This document shows positions 16,706 through 24,303 of a stretch of DNA of 64,000 nt, piece by piece. The notes below the pieces were generated by a model. The model saw nothing but the letters and a program-made list of their open reading frames with translations, did no database searches and was not told the origin of the DNA. Origin of the DNA: an uncultured Bacteroidales bacterium (GTDB taxonomy: Bacteria > Bacteroidota > Bacteroidia > Bacteroidales > F082). Each line of letters starts with the position of its first letter. Positions within the stretch are counted from its first letter, which is position 1. The stretch lies in the NCBI GenBank assembly GCA_900318265.1, contig ONKA01000010.1, positions 62,001-126,000 of the forward strand, read 5' to 3'. A program made the position numbers and the translations under genes.

Positions 16706-18822
16706 TTGCGGATGATGAATTTTTGGTTGATGACTTGGCCTTCACTGGTGGTGACGCTGAGGAAATACATGCCGTTGGTGAGATGGTCGACGGGGATCAC
16801 GGTCTGATACTCGCCTGCATACACCTTTCGGCCCGTGAGGTCGAAGATGCTGACCTGGCCACTGGTGACCTCACCTTCAAGATGGAGCACGTTGCTGACG
16901 GGGTTGGGATAGATCCTTAAGGTAGTCGAAGGACCGTTCTCTTCCAAACCAATAAAATAGGATGCACCGACCACGGGGCGGATCATCAGCGAGCCGTGCT
17001 TGCTGCTCTGTTGCCACGAGCCATTGGTGTTGATGAAGTTGTATTCGATGTTGTCGATGGACGAGTCGAAGCCGATGTTGATGAGGTCGTCGCTCTGTTG
17101 CTCGATGCCGATATAGAAGGCGCCGGCAAGGGCCACGGTCTTGTTGAACTTGTAGTAGCTGAAGCGGTAGATCTGATCCTGCCATTGCGGACGTTGGCCA
17201 TCAAGGCGGTACACCTCTTCGCCGGGCTTGCCGTTCTCGTCTTTCCAGACCACGATGTCGAAATACTTGTTGTTGGCATCGTTATAGGTGTGGTTGAAGA
17301 GCAGCTGCACGCCTTGGATGGTGTCGTAGTCGGCCAAGTCGAAACGCACGGCAAACTTACCACCAGCGGGACGTACGCCGAAGCCCAGCTCCGGGATGCC
17401 GTCGTCGTAGGCGTAGTAGTTGTACATGCCAGTGCGATACACCATCGAGTCGACCAAAGGCGGGTTGGCTGTGGAGTCGTAGAGATAATGGCTGACTTGA
17501 TAGGATACCGAGTCGTACCACATGTTCAAGGCAAAGAGCTCGCCGACGTAGGGACAGGCGGGCGACTCGCCGTAGTCGGGGCATTGCAGGTAGCCGTGGG
17601 TCTTGTAAGGATGGACGGTCACAGGATCCAAGGCACGCGTATAATGCTGTCCACCGCCGATCTGCTTCACGCTGTAGTAATAGTTGACTTCATGGTCGAT
17701 GCCGTCGAGGTTGACGACGCCCACTTCGAGGTTCTCGCGCGTGAAGGCGTTCGGGTTGACGCGGTATTGGCGGTAGGGGATGGACTGGTAGCGCTCGAAG
17801 AACGAGGGCTGTTGTCCCGCGAAGCTCAGCATGGGGTAGTCGGTGTCGTCGGCCGAGCGGTTGATGTTGAGGTAGACGAAGTCGATGTTCCAGTTGTCCT
17901 CGTTGCTGCGGTTGCTGGGCAGCGATGAGCCGACGATGCTGGCGTAGTTGTAGAAGCGGAAATAAAAGTCGTCGCGGAAATATCTCAGGTCGCGGATGGG
18001 GATCATCACCTGCTTGAAATACTGGCCGTCGTTCTCAGCCATGAAGTCCTCAAGGGTCTGGCCGGGGACGCTCCAGATGTGGTACCAGGTGGTGTCGGCC
18101 ACGGTGGTGAACACCGAGTCGCAGGGCACGGCGATGCTGCCTTGCGTGTCGGGCGTCAGCGTGTCGGTGACGAGGGTGAACATGCCGGGTTGGCAGCCCA
18201 CGGAGGCCCAGATGGTGTCGCCGGGGAACAGCGTGTCGACTTGCATCTCTGCAAAGATGTCGGCGATGTCGTAGTTTTGGTAGTCAAGGAAGAGGAACTC
18301 TTGTCTTTCCGTGGTGGTGCCGAATTGCAGCACGAGCGAGTCTTGTGCCTCGGGTGGGTTGCCGTTGCCTTGAGGTTGGTAGTAGAAACTCAGGTAGATG
18401 GAATCGGCAGGGGTGAGGGCACGCGGATCGGGATCCATGATGGAGTCGAGGCGGATGCGGGCCGAGGTGAGGTATTCGGCGACAAAGGCGTTGCTGATGG
18501 CATAGCTGTACACCTTACCTGAGGCGTCGAGCACATCGAAAGTGGCGCCATTGCGGTTAGGGGAACAGAGCGGGAAGCCGTCGTTCACCAACACGTTGTT
18601 GTCGGTCCACTTTGTGGAGTCGGGATAGGTGTTGGAGTGGCTGAAGTCGTCGAAGAAAGGCAGAAAACGCGCTGCGGCCACGCCTCTCCTGGCGGGGGCG
18701 TCATGCGTCGTGCCAAATGGGGTCAATATCTCTTGGGCGAAGGCCGGGCTGGCGATGAGGCCCAAGGCCAAGGTCAGGGCAAACGCCTTAAAACTCGTCT
18801 TCAAATTCATCTTCCTCTTCAT
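16702..18822 (-). CDS. T9SS-exported protein of unknown function (type A sorting domain)
   Basis: 706 residues. A signal peptide covers about 1-29 (LALGLIASPAFAQ). The last ~75 residues form a T9SS type A sorting domain: RIYPNPVSNVLHLEG, then VSIFDLTGRKVYAG and NGMYFLSV with basic C-terminus. The long middle is rich in aromatic residues, D and N, beta-strand-like, with no catalytic motif I recognise. It should cross the outer membrane and be surface-attached or released. Its start overlaps the 3' end of the PASTA gene by 35 bases (or 23 if the second Met at 18810 is used), and its end overlaps rluD by four, so it is embedded in a conserved wall/ribosome operon. It may be an adhesin or large surface protein; function unknown. 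Confidence 0.9.
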   Translation of the reverse strand: MKRKMNLKTSFKAFALTLALGLIASPAFAQEILTPFGTTHDAPARRGVAAARFLPFFDDFSHSNTYPDSTKWTDNNVLVNDGFPLCSPNRNGATFDVLDASGKVYSYAISNAFVAEYLTSARIRLDSIMDPDPRALTPADSIYLSFYYQPQGNGNPPEAQDSLVLQFGTTTERQEFLFLDYQNYDIADIFAEMQVDTLFPGDTIWASVGCQPGMFTLVTDTLTPDTQGSIAVPCDSVFTTVADTTWYHIWSVPGQTLEDFMAENDGQYFKQVMIPIRDLRYFRDDFYFRFYNYASIVGSSLPSNRSNEDNWNIDFVYLNINRSADDTDYPMLSFAGQQPSFFERYQSIPYRQYRVNPNAFTRENLEVGVVNLDGIDHEVNYYYSVKQIGGGQHYTRALDPVTVHPYKTHGYLQCPDYGESPACPYVGELFALNMWYDSVSYQVSHYLYDSTANPPLVDSMVYRTGMYNYYAYDDGIPELGFGVRPAGGKFAVRFDLADYDTIQGVQLLFNHTYNDANNKYFDIVVWKDENGKPGEEVYRLDGQRPQWQDQIYRFSYYKFNKTVALAGAFYIGIEQQSDDLINIGFDSSIDNIEYNFINTNGSWQQSSKHGSLMIRPVVGASYFIGLEENGPSTTLRIYPNPVSNVLHLEGEVTSGQVSIFDLTGRKVYAGEYQTVIPVDHLTNGMYFLSVTTSEGQVINQKFIIRK

Positions 18823-19690
18823 AGTCGGTGGTCTCTATGGTTTCTTTAATCGTGTCAATTGTAATCTCGGGTTGCTTCGCGTTGGCTAACGAATCCTCGC
18901 GCATCAGCTCTTTCATCTCTTTCTTGAAGTCCATGGTACGGCTTGAGTGGTACCAGACGTCGACGTAAGTGCCAGGTTTCACGGCACCCGAGCTGGGGCC
19001 CGGACTCATCCTCCTGACGCATAGGTATTGGATGCTGTCGTTATCTTCGTGGGTTTCAACGCCGATGTTCAGGCCTGCCAGATTCAGCAGTTTCTTGGTC
19101 TCGTCGGCCGATTTCCCGATGAGGTTGGGCACTTTCACGTTGGACTTGTCGCTGCCAATGCCCACGCGGAGCATGATCTTGCTGCCTTTCACCAACTCGG
19201 TGCCTTGGGCAATGGGGGCGCCAAGGTAATACTGGTCGATGATGTTGTTCTTGTAGTCATAAGTCACATATTCCAGATGGTCGACGTCAAGTCCGCTCGA
19301 CTCCAAGCGGCCAATGGCTTCGCGCAGCGAGATGCCTTTCACGTTGGGCATGGTGGTTTTCTCGGGGGTGACGGCCACGATGATGGCATACACGTTCCTT
19401 CCTCTCTTGATCTTGGAGCCGGGCAAGGGGTCTTGCTGGTAGATGCTGCCAGGCTGCTGTCCCTTGGGATAGACACTGTCGATAAGGATGAAATTGAAGT
19501 CTCTCGAGTGCTCGTGCTTCACTTGTTTGAAGTCCTGACCCACAAAGTCAGGCATGGTGTAGACCTTGTCGTGACGGGTGTAACTGTTTAACAGCTTGAA
19601 TGTCAACCATAACAATACAATACTGAGCAGTACTATGATGAGCAGGTTGAGATAAAATTTCTTTTCCTTCAGGAAGTGGAAGCGTCCCAT
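18788..19690 (-). CDS. PASTA domain-containing membrane protein
   Basis: 300 residues. One N-terminal transmembrane segment (about 13-33, LLIIVLLSIVLLWLTFKLL) is followed by three extracytoplasmic PASTA repeats: about 42-108 (MPDFVGQDF...DPLPGSKIKRG), 112-178 (MPNVKGISLREAIGRLE) and 186-248 (VPNLIGKSADETKKLL). The C-terminus is strongly acidic (EEEDEFEDEF). PASTA repeats bind peptidoglycan stem peptides or lipid II. Unlike PknB or PBP2x, there is no kinase or transpeptidase domain, so it is probably a wall-sensing or scaffolding protein. It is divergent from ddl, which makes the D-Ala-D-Ala of those stem peptides, and lies in the rluD transcription unit. A good promoter pair lies upstream at 19762-19793. 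Confidence 0.92.
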   Translation of the reverse strand: MGRFHFLKEKKFYLNLLIIVLLSIVLLWLTFKLLNSYTRHDKVYTMPDFVGQDFKQVKHEHSRDFNFILIDSVYPKGQQPGSIYQQDPLPGSKIKRGRNVYAIIVAVTPEKTTMPNVKGISLREAIGRLESSGLDVDHLEYVTYDYKNNIIDQYYLGAPIAQGTELVKGSKIMLRVGIGSDKSNVKVPNLIGKSADETKKLLNLAGLNIGVETHEDNDSIQYLCVRRMSPGPSSGAVKPGTYVDVWYHSSRTMDFKKEMKELMREDSLANAKQPEITIDTIKETIETTDYEEEDEFEDEF

Positions 19691-19761
19691 ATTTTTACTA
19701 TTTTAGCCGTGTTTTTTACAACTCATTTTTGAGCAGTTTATTGCTCGTGCTTTTAAACCGA

Positions 19762-19793
19762 CAAAATTACAAAAAATATGAAAAACGTGGCAA
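19762..19793 (-). promoter_or_regulatory. Promoter of the PASTA-T9SS-rluD operon
   Basis: Minus-strand TTG (plus CAA 19791-19793), a 21-base spacer and TAATTTTG (19762-19769). The -33 element lies inside the first codons of the divergent ddl gene. Confidence 0.6.
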
Positions 19794-20749
19794 TTATTTG
19801 TGGCGGAGATTCAGGAGAGTTTGAAATTTCCGTCAAAAGTGCACAAGTGGTCAAGCAGAACCTGGATCCGGAAAAGTATAATTCGAAGATCATCGTGGTG
19901 TCGAAAAAAGGATGGTATGGGCTTTTGAAGGACGGTACCCGAGTGGACGTTGACAAGAACGACTTTTCCATTTCGGTTGGCGGACACAGGACGAAATTCG
20001 ACGTGGCCTTCAATGCGGTGCACGGCGAGCCTGGCGAAAACGGACCGCTTTCGGGTTACCTGGAACTGATGGGCATCCCTTGCACTTCGTCGCCCCTGAC
20101 CACATGCGCCCTCACGTTCCATAAGGACTTCTGCAAGCGTTTGGTGGCTTCCTACGGCGTCAAGGTGGCCCCCTCGGTGCTCATCAACGAAGGGGAGAAA
20201 TATGATGCCGACGAGATCATCAAGCAGTTGGGACTGCCTTTGTTCGTCAAGCCGACCTGCAACGGTTCCAGCGTGGGTGTGTCGAAGGTGAAAACGGCCG
20301 AAGACCTTGCTCCTGCCATCTATACGGCCCGTGCTGCCGGTCGTCAGATCATGTGCGAGAAGTTCGTCGACGGACGTGAGTTCGGCTGCGGCGCCATGGA
20401 GTTTAAAGGCAAGATGATGGTCTTCCCGCTCACCGAGATTTGCAGTAAGAACGAGTTCTTCGACTATGAAGCCAAATACACCGCAGGCAAATGCGAGGAG
20501 GTGACACCTGCCCAGGTGGACGAGGACACCGAGATCGAGATCAAAGCCACGACGGCGATGCTGTATGAGAAGTTGGAATGCAAAGGTTTTGTCCGCATGG
20601 ACTATATCGTCAGCGACGAAGGCGTGTTCTTCATCGAGGCCAACATCGTGCCTGGCATGTCGGAAGCCAGCATCATCCCCAAGCAGGCGCAATGCTTCGG
20701 CGTGTCGTTGAGCCGACTGTTTGAAATGGCGATAGAGAATGTGTTATAA
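19778..20749 (+). CDS. ddl: D-alanine-D-alanine ligase
   Basis: 323 residues, standard length. It joins two D-alanines for peptidoglycan precursors using ATP. The ATP-grasp fold is clear: N-terminal VAIICGGDSGEFEIS, AVHGEPGENGPLSGYLELM (the Ddl signature), central KPTCNGSSVGVSKV for nucleotide binding, and C-terminal EANIVPGMSEASIIPKQ with the metal-binding Glu/Asn. It is divergent from the PASTA operon; their 5' ends are 87 bases apart. A compact two-way hairpin directly after the stop separates it from frr. No clean promoter was found; a CATTTTTG box at 19724-19731 is a possible -7 element. Confidence 0.97.
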   Translation: MKNVAIICGGDSGEFEISVKSAQVVKQNLDPEKYNSKIIVVSKKGWYGLLKDGTRVDVDKNDFSISVGGHRTKFDVAFNAVHGEPGENGPLSGYLELMGIPCTSSPLTTCALTFHKDFCKRLVASYGVKVAPSVLINEGEKYDADEIIKQLGLPLFVKPTCNGSSVGVSKVKTAEDLAPAIYTARAAGRQIMCEKFVDGREFGCGAMEFKGKMMVFPLTEICSKNEFFDYEAKYTAGKCEEVTPAQVDEDTEIEIKATTAMLYEKLECKGFVRMDYIVSDEGVFFIEANIVPGMSEASIIPKQAQCFGVSLSRLFEMAIENVL

Positions 20750-20781
20750 ATGAAAAAGGAGCCACTTGGCTCCTTTTTCAT
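20750..20781. terminator. Bidirectional terminator between ddl and frr
   Basis: A 14-bp perfect stem (ATGAAAAAGGAGCC / GGCTCCTTTTTCAT) with a four-base loop fills exactly the gap between the two convergent stop codons. Each strand has a T-run inside the descending arm. Confidence 0.9.
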
Positions 20782-21345
20782 TTATACTGTCAAGATGTCT
20801 TTCGACTTCAACTCAGTGAGGTCGTCGATCTTCTTGATGTATTTGTCGGTGAGTTTTTGGATCTCCTCTTGCAGGAGTTTCGACTCGTCTTCCGAGATCA
20901 CGTCTTTTTCCAATTTCTTGGCGTCGTCGTTGGCGTTGCGGCGGATGCCACGGATGCCGACTTTGGCTTCCTCGGCAGCGTTCTTGGTGCGCTTCACCAG
21001 CTCTTTACGGCGTTCCTCGGTGAGGGCGGGCACTGCGATACGCAGGATCTCGCCGTTGTTGATGGGGTTGAAACCCAAATTGGCGTTTAGGATGGCCTTG
21101 GCGATGTTGTTGAGTGCGCTCTTGTCGAAAGGTTGCACCACAATCATGCGGGCGTCGGTGCAGCCGATGTTGGCGGTCTGCTCGATGGGCACCGTCGTGC
21201 CGTAGTATTCAACCATCACGCCGTTGAGCATGGCCGGACTGGCCTTGCCTGCCCTGATGCCCTGAAATTCATGCTCCAAGTGCTTGATGGTGTTGTCCAT
21301 GCTTTCAGTGGCCTCGTCTAATACAAATTGAGAATCTTCAGTCAT
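20782..21345 (-). CDS. frr: Ribosome recycling factor
   Basis: 187 residues, normal length. With EF-G it splits the post-termination ribosome. The conserved stretches are present: HLEHEFQGIRAGKASPAML at the N-terminus, GTTVPIEQTANI, ILNANLGFNPINNG, RIAVPALTEERRKELVK and the C-terminal helical bundle ending QKLTDKYIKKIDDL. A -7 box (minus TATTTTTG, 21365-21372) lies about 20 bases upstream, after the small lipoprotein gene, so it may have both its own promoter and read-through. It is convergent with ddl. Confidence 0.98.
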   Translation of the reverse strand: MTEDSQFVLDEATESMDNTIKHLEHEFQGIRAGKASPAMLNGVMVEYYGTTVPIEQTANIGCTDARMIVVQPFDKSALNNIAKAILNANLGFNPINNGEILRIAVPALTEERRKELVKRTKNAAEEAKVGIRGIRRNANDDAKKLEKDVISEDESKLLQEEIQKLTDKYIKKIDDLTELKSKDILTV

Positions 21346-21384
21346 AGTCGTATGAATTTTGGTGCAAAAATAATGGATTTCTTT

Positions 21385-21519
21385 TTACTTAACATAAATC
21401 GTGCCTGATTTTTTACTCAAAGCATTTTCAGGGTTGTCCTTCTGGCACGAGAATAGCAAAAAAGACAGACACACCAAGACGGCTGCTATCACCATCTTGT
21501 TGGATTTTAGGAGTTTCAT
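21385..21519 (-). CDS. Small lipoprotein, 44 residues
   Basis: A short reading frame on the minus strand starts ATG at 21519 and stops TAA at 21385. The product begins with two lysines, a hydrophobic core (MVIAAVLVCLSFLLF) and a lipobox LLFSC with Cys-25, then a polar tail of about 19 residues (QKDNPENALSKKSGTIYVK). The charged-hydrophobic-lipobox order is that of a genuine lipoprotein signal, leaving a very short mature lipopeptide. It starts eight bases after the stop of the GT39-like gene and lies upstream of frr on the same strand, so it is likely co-transcribed. No family is recognisable. Chance occurrence is unlikely given the lipobox and spacing, but expression is unproven. Confidence 0.68.
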   Translation of the reverse strand: MKLLKSNKMVIAAVLVCLSFLLFSCQKDNPENALSKKSGTIYVK

Positions 21520-21527
21520 GGTGTAAT

Positions 21528-23453
21528 TTAATTAAGTGGTTCGTAAAGTCCAGTTAGAATCGGGTCTTTATGGGTAAAATAATAGCTTAGCTTAGTCACA
21601 ACGAGAGGCTTCTTGCCTTGGTTCCAGAGGTAGGCCTTCACAGTCTTGCCTTCGGGTGTGAAGTCGTCGCTGAAGAGGATGGCGTCGGCAACAGCATGGT
21701 CGCCAGGCTTGAAGTGTCCATCTTCAGGCAACGAGCTGTGCCATAAAAGGAGGGAGTCGGTCGCCGCATCGTGAACCTCGATGACGGCAACGCATTGGTT
21801 GGCTTCGACCTCGTTGTGGAATTGGACGACGACGCCCAAAGCCTCAACATCCTTCGGCAGCGAGTCGCACGAGAATGAACAGGCTTGTCCCCATTCCTGG
21901 CCTTCAAAATAGCGGCAGGAATCGGTGCTCAACTCATTGAGCAGGTATTGTGCGCCTTCCGTCGGGGTCTTGCTCAAGGTGAGGTAACGTGAGGTGAACC
22001 AATCCTTCTTCTCGATGAGGTAAGGATAGTTGCCCACGGCTGTGACTTCCCAGATGGGGTTGATGTAATCGGTCCAACCGAAGCCAAGCATTGGGGTTTT
22101 GTGGTGTTCGCTGAGCCAACGGTTGAAGTCACCCAACTCGGCTTCGCGTACTAAATCACCCTTTTCGTTGTAGATACGGTTGAAGACGATGCGGTTCACT
22201 ACGTCGGTCTTCGCTTGGTAGAACTCGGCAGCCTCGCCAATCTCTGTCCTTGTCGCGAACTGTATCTTGTCGCCATATTGGTCCTTGTCTTGCTGCATCT
22301 CGGCGGCAATCTGGTCGAAGCCTTGGTGGTACATCAGGTCGAAGTGGCGGCGCTCCATGATGAGTGAGGCGGTGCCGACAAAGAGGATGGCGGCCACGAC
22401 CAGGGCGGTCTGCCATGGCGACAAAGTACGGGTGCCAAACATGGAGAAGGCCACGATGATGACGAAGGGATAGCTGAAGATCAGCGTGCTGTGTTGGATG
22501 ATGGGCTCACGCTTCAAGGAATAGATGAAGGCGATGGCGAAGATGATGACAAACCAGGCAATGCCGGCCCAACGCAAAGGCTGGCGCAACTTGCTGCGCT
22601 TGCCCAGGATGAGAGGCAAGAGGATGACGATGCCCACGGCAAACATGAACAGCTGCGAGTAGTTCATCGTGTATTGGAGGAAGTCGAGCAGGAAGGTGGA
22701 CTTGGGTGCCGCCAACCAACCGCCGATGCTACCGCTCACGAAGAGCTGTTGGTAGAAGATAGGCAGGGTGGGGGCAAACAACAAAACTGCGGCTATGCCG
22801 CTGAGCCAGTATGCCTTACGACGTTCCTTGGGCAGGAAGAACAAACCCGTCAGGAAGATGAGTCCCGCCTGTGCGATGGAGAAGTATTGGATGACGGAAC
22901 AAGCCCACGCCGAAAGCGCGAAGCCGATGTAAATGCCGATTTTGGGCTTCTTCTTTTCGAAGACGATCTTATGCCAAAACCAAGCCATCAGCAGTACGAA
23001 GAACAATCCTGCCGAATAGGGTCTCGCTAGCTGGCTATAGAAGATGGTAAACTGGCTGACGGCAAAGAAGGCGGCGGAAAACAGGCCCACCTTGCGGTTG
23101 AACCACTGGCGTCCTATTAAATATATAAGGTATATGGAACCGATGCCCATCAGCACGAAGGGCAACTTGACCCAAAACGCGCTCCAGCCGAAGAGTTTCA
23201 CCCAACCCCAGAGGAACAGCTGCACCCCGATGGGATGGCTGTCGGGCATGATGCCCTGTTGGATGAAGTCGTGGAAGTTGTCGAAACGGGTGCGCAGCAA
23301 GGCACTGAACTCGTCGTGCATGAAAGGTACCTGGCCTAGCTTCCAAAGCCTCAGGACGGCGGCAACGAGGATGATGATGCCGATGAGGATGTAGTCCATC
23401 CTCTTGCTCGGCACATTATGGGTTTTGCGCAGATGGTTTTTCCTAGTCTTCAT
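21528..23453 (-). CDS. GT39/ArnT-like membrane glycosyltransferase
   Basis: 641 residues. About ten to twelve hydrophobic segments occupy residues 20-390, followed by a ~250-residue soluble C-terminal domain. The first extracytoplasmic loop contains F44-MHDE48, the Asp-Glu pair that is catalytic in GT-C enzymes of the PMT/ArnT superfamily, then ARPYSAGLFF after the third or fourth helix. Such enzymes transfer a sugar from a polyprenyl-phosphate carrier to lipids, glycans or proteins at the periplasmic face of the inner membrane. Substrate is unknown. The first ~18 residues are basic. It lies between a dispersed palindromic repeat upstream and the small lipoprotein and frr downstream; pyrH is further upstream on the same strand. 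Confidence 0.85.
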   Translation of the reverse strand: MKTRKNHLRKTHNVPSKRMDYILIGIIILVAAVLRLWKLGQVPFMHDEFSALLRTRFDNFHDFIQQGIMPDSHPIGVQLFLWGWVKLFGWSAFWVKLPFVLMGIGSIYLIYLIGRQWFNRKVGLFSAAFFAVSQFTIFYSQLARPYSAGLFFVLLMAWFWHKIVFEKKKPKIGIYIGFALSAWACSVIQYFSIAQAGLIFLTGLFFLPKERRKAYWLSGIAAVLLFAPTLPIFYQQLFVSGSIGGWLAAPKSTFLLDFLQYTMNYSQLFMFAVGIVILLPLILGKRSKLRQPLRWAGIAWFVIIFAIAFIYSLKREPIIQHSTLIFSYPFVIIVAFSMFGTRTLSPWQTALVVAAILFVGTASLIMERRHFDLMYHQGFDQIAAEMQQDKDQYGDKIQFATRTEIGEAAEFYQAKTDVVNRIVFNRIYNEKGDLVREAELGDFNRWLSEHHKTPMLGFGWTDYINPIWEVTAVGNYPYLIEKKDWFTSRYLTLSKTPTEGAQYLLNELSTDSCRYFEGQEWGQACSFSCDSLPKDVEALGVVVQFHNEVEANQCVAVIEVHDAATDSLLLWHSSLPEDGHFKPGDHAVADAILFSDDFTPEGKTVKAYLWNQGKKPLVVTKLSYYFTHKDPILTGLYEPLN

Positions 23454-23470
23454 CTTTACTTGTTGCTTAA

Positions 23471-23555
23471 CGTCATTGCGAGGAGGAACGACGAAGCAAT
23501 CTAGAGTGATATCTTTAAATACATGTCTAGACTGCTTCGTACCTCGCAGTGACGC
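23471..23555. repeat. Dispersed inverted-repeat element, CATTGCGAGG type
   Basis: Left arm 23471-23505 starts CGTCATTGCGAGGAGG and ends CAATCTAGA; right arm 23526-23555 is its imperfect reverse complement (TCTAGACTGCTTCGT...). A 20-base A+T-rich loop separates them. The same left arm occurs at 15497. Read through, it yields the spurious peptide TSLRGGTTKQS, commonly seen when such elements are mistaken for genes. Confidence 0.85.
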
Positions 23556-23576
23556 GAAGCGTGTTCAATGTGGTTT

Positions 23577-24284
23577 TTACTTGGTGACCAGCGTTCCGAT
23601 GTTCTCGCCGCGCAACACCTTCATCAGGTTGCCACGTGTGTTCATGTCGAACACATACATCGGCATGTCGTTCTCCTTGCACATGGTGAAGGCGGTCATG
23701 TCCATCACCTTCAGGTTGCGTTGATAGGCCTCGTCGTAGGTGATGTGTTCGAACTTGGTGGCCGTGGGGTCTTTCTCGGGGTCGGCAGTGTAGATGCCGT
23801 CCACGCGAGTGCCTTTCAGGATGATGTCGGCCTTGATCTCCACGGCGCGAAGGGCAGAGCCTGTGTCGGTGGTGAAGAAGGGGTTGCCGGTGCCGGCGCC
23901 CATCACCACGATGTGGCCTTCCTCAAGCAGACGGATGGCCTTGGCGCTGCTCATCGTGTCGGCGATGCGGTCGATGTAGAGACCGGAGAGCAGGGTGGCT
24001 TTCTGTCCCTTGCCCTGCAGGGTCGACTGCATGGCCATCGAGTTGATGACGGTGGCGAGCATGCCCATATAGTCGCCTTGGATGCGGTCCATGCCCTTCG
24101 AGGCACCTTGCAGGCCGCGGTAGATGTTGCCGCCGCCGATGACGATGCCGATCTGCACGCCCGCCTGGGCGGCTTCGATGATCTCGTCGGCATATTCGCC
24201 CAGACGCACCGGGTCAATGCCATATTGCTGGCTGCCCATGAGGGCCTCGCCACTGAGTTTTAGTAATACTCTTTTGTATTTCAT
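23577..24284 (-). CDS. pyrH: Uridylate kinase
   Basis: 235 residues, normal length. It phosphorylates UMP to UDP. The amino-acid-kinase fold is visible from the start (YKRVLLKLSGEALMG), with GIVIGGGNIYRG binding phosphates, the MAMQSTLQ region, GTGNPFFTTDTGSALRAVE near the acceptor site and KGTRVDGIYTADPEKDP in the ATP lobe. It lies 19 bases downstream of secA on the same strand, so the two probably share a transcript. A dispersed palindrome separates it from the GT39-like gene. Confidence 0.98.
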   Translation of the reverse strand: MKYKRVLLKLSGEALMGSQQYGIDPVRLGEYADEIIEAAQAGVQIGIVIGGGNIYRGLQGASKGMDRIQGDYMGMLATVINSMAMQSTLQGKGQKATLLSGLYIDRIADTMSSAKAIRLLEEGHIVVMGAGTGNPFFTTDTGSALRAVEIKADIILKGTRVDGIYTADPEKDPTATKFEHITYDEAYQRNLKVMDMTAFTMCKENDMPMYVFDMNTRGNLMKVLRGENIGTLVTK

Positions 24285-24303
24285 GGTGTTCTAGTTTTAT
24301 GGA

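Noticed and set aside
23404..23724. 106-codon ORF with peptide TSLRGGTTKQS
   Set aside because: Arises from reading through the palindromic repeat at 23471-23555 and the pyrH 3' end.
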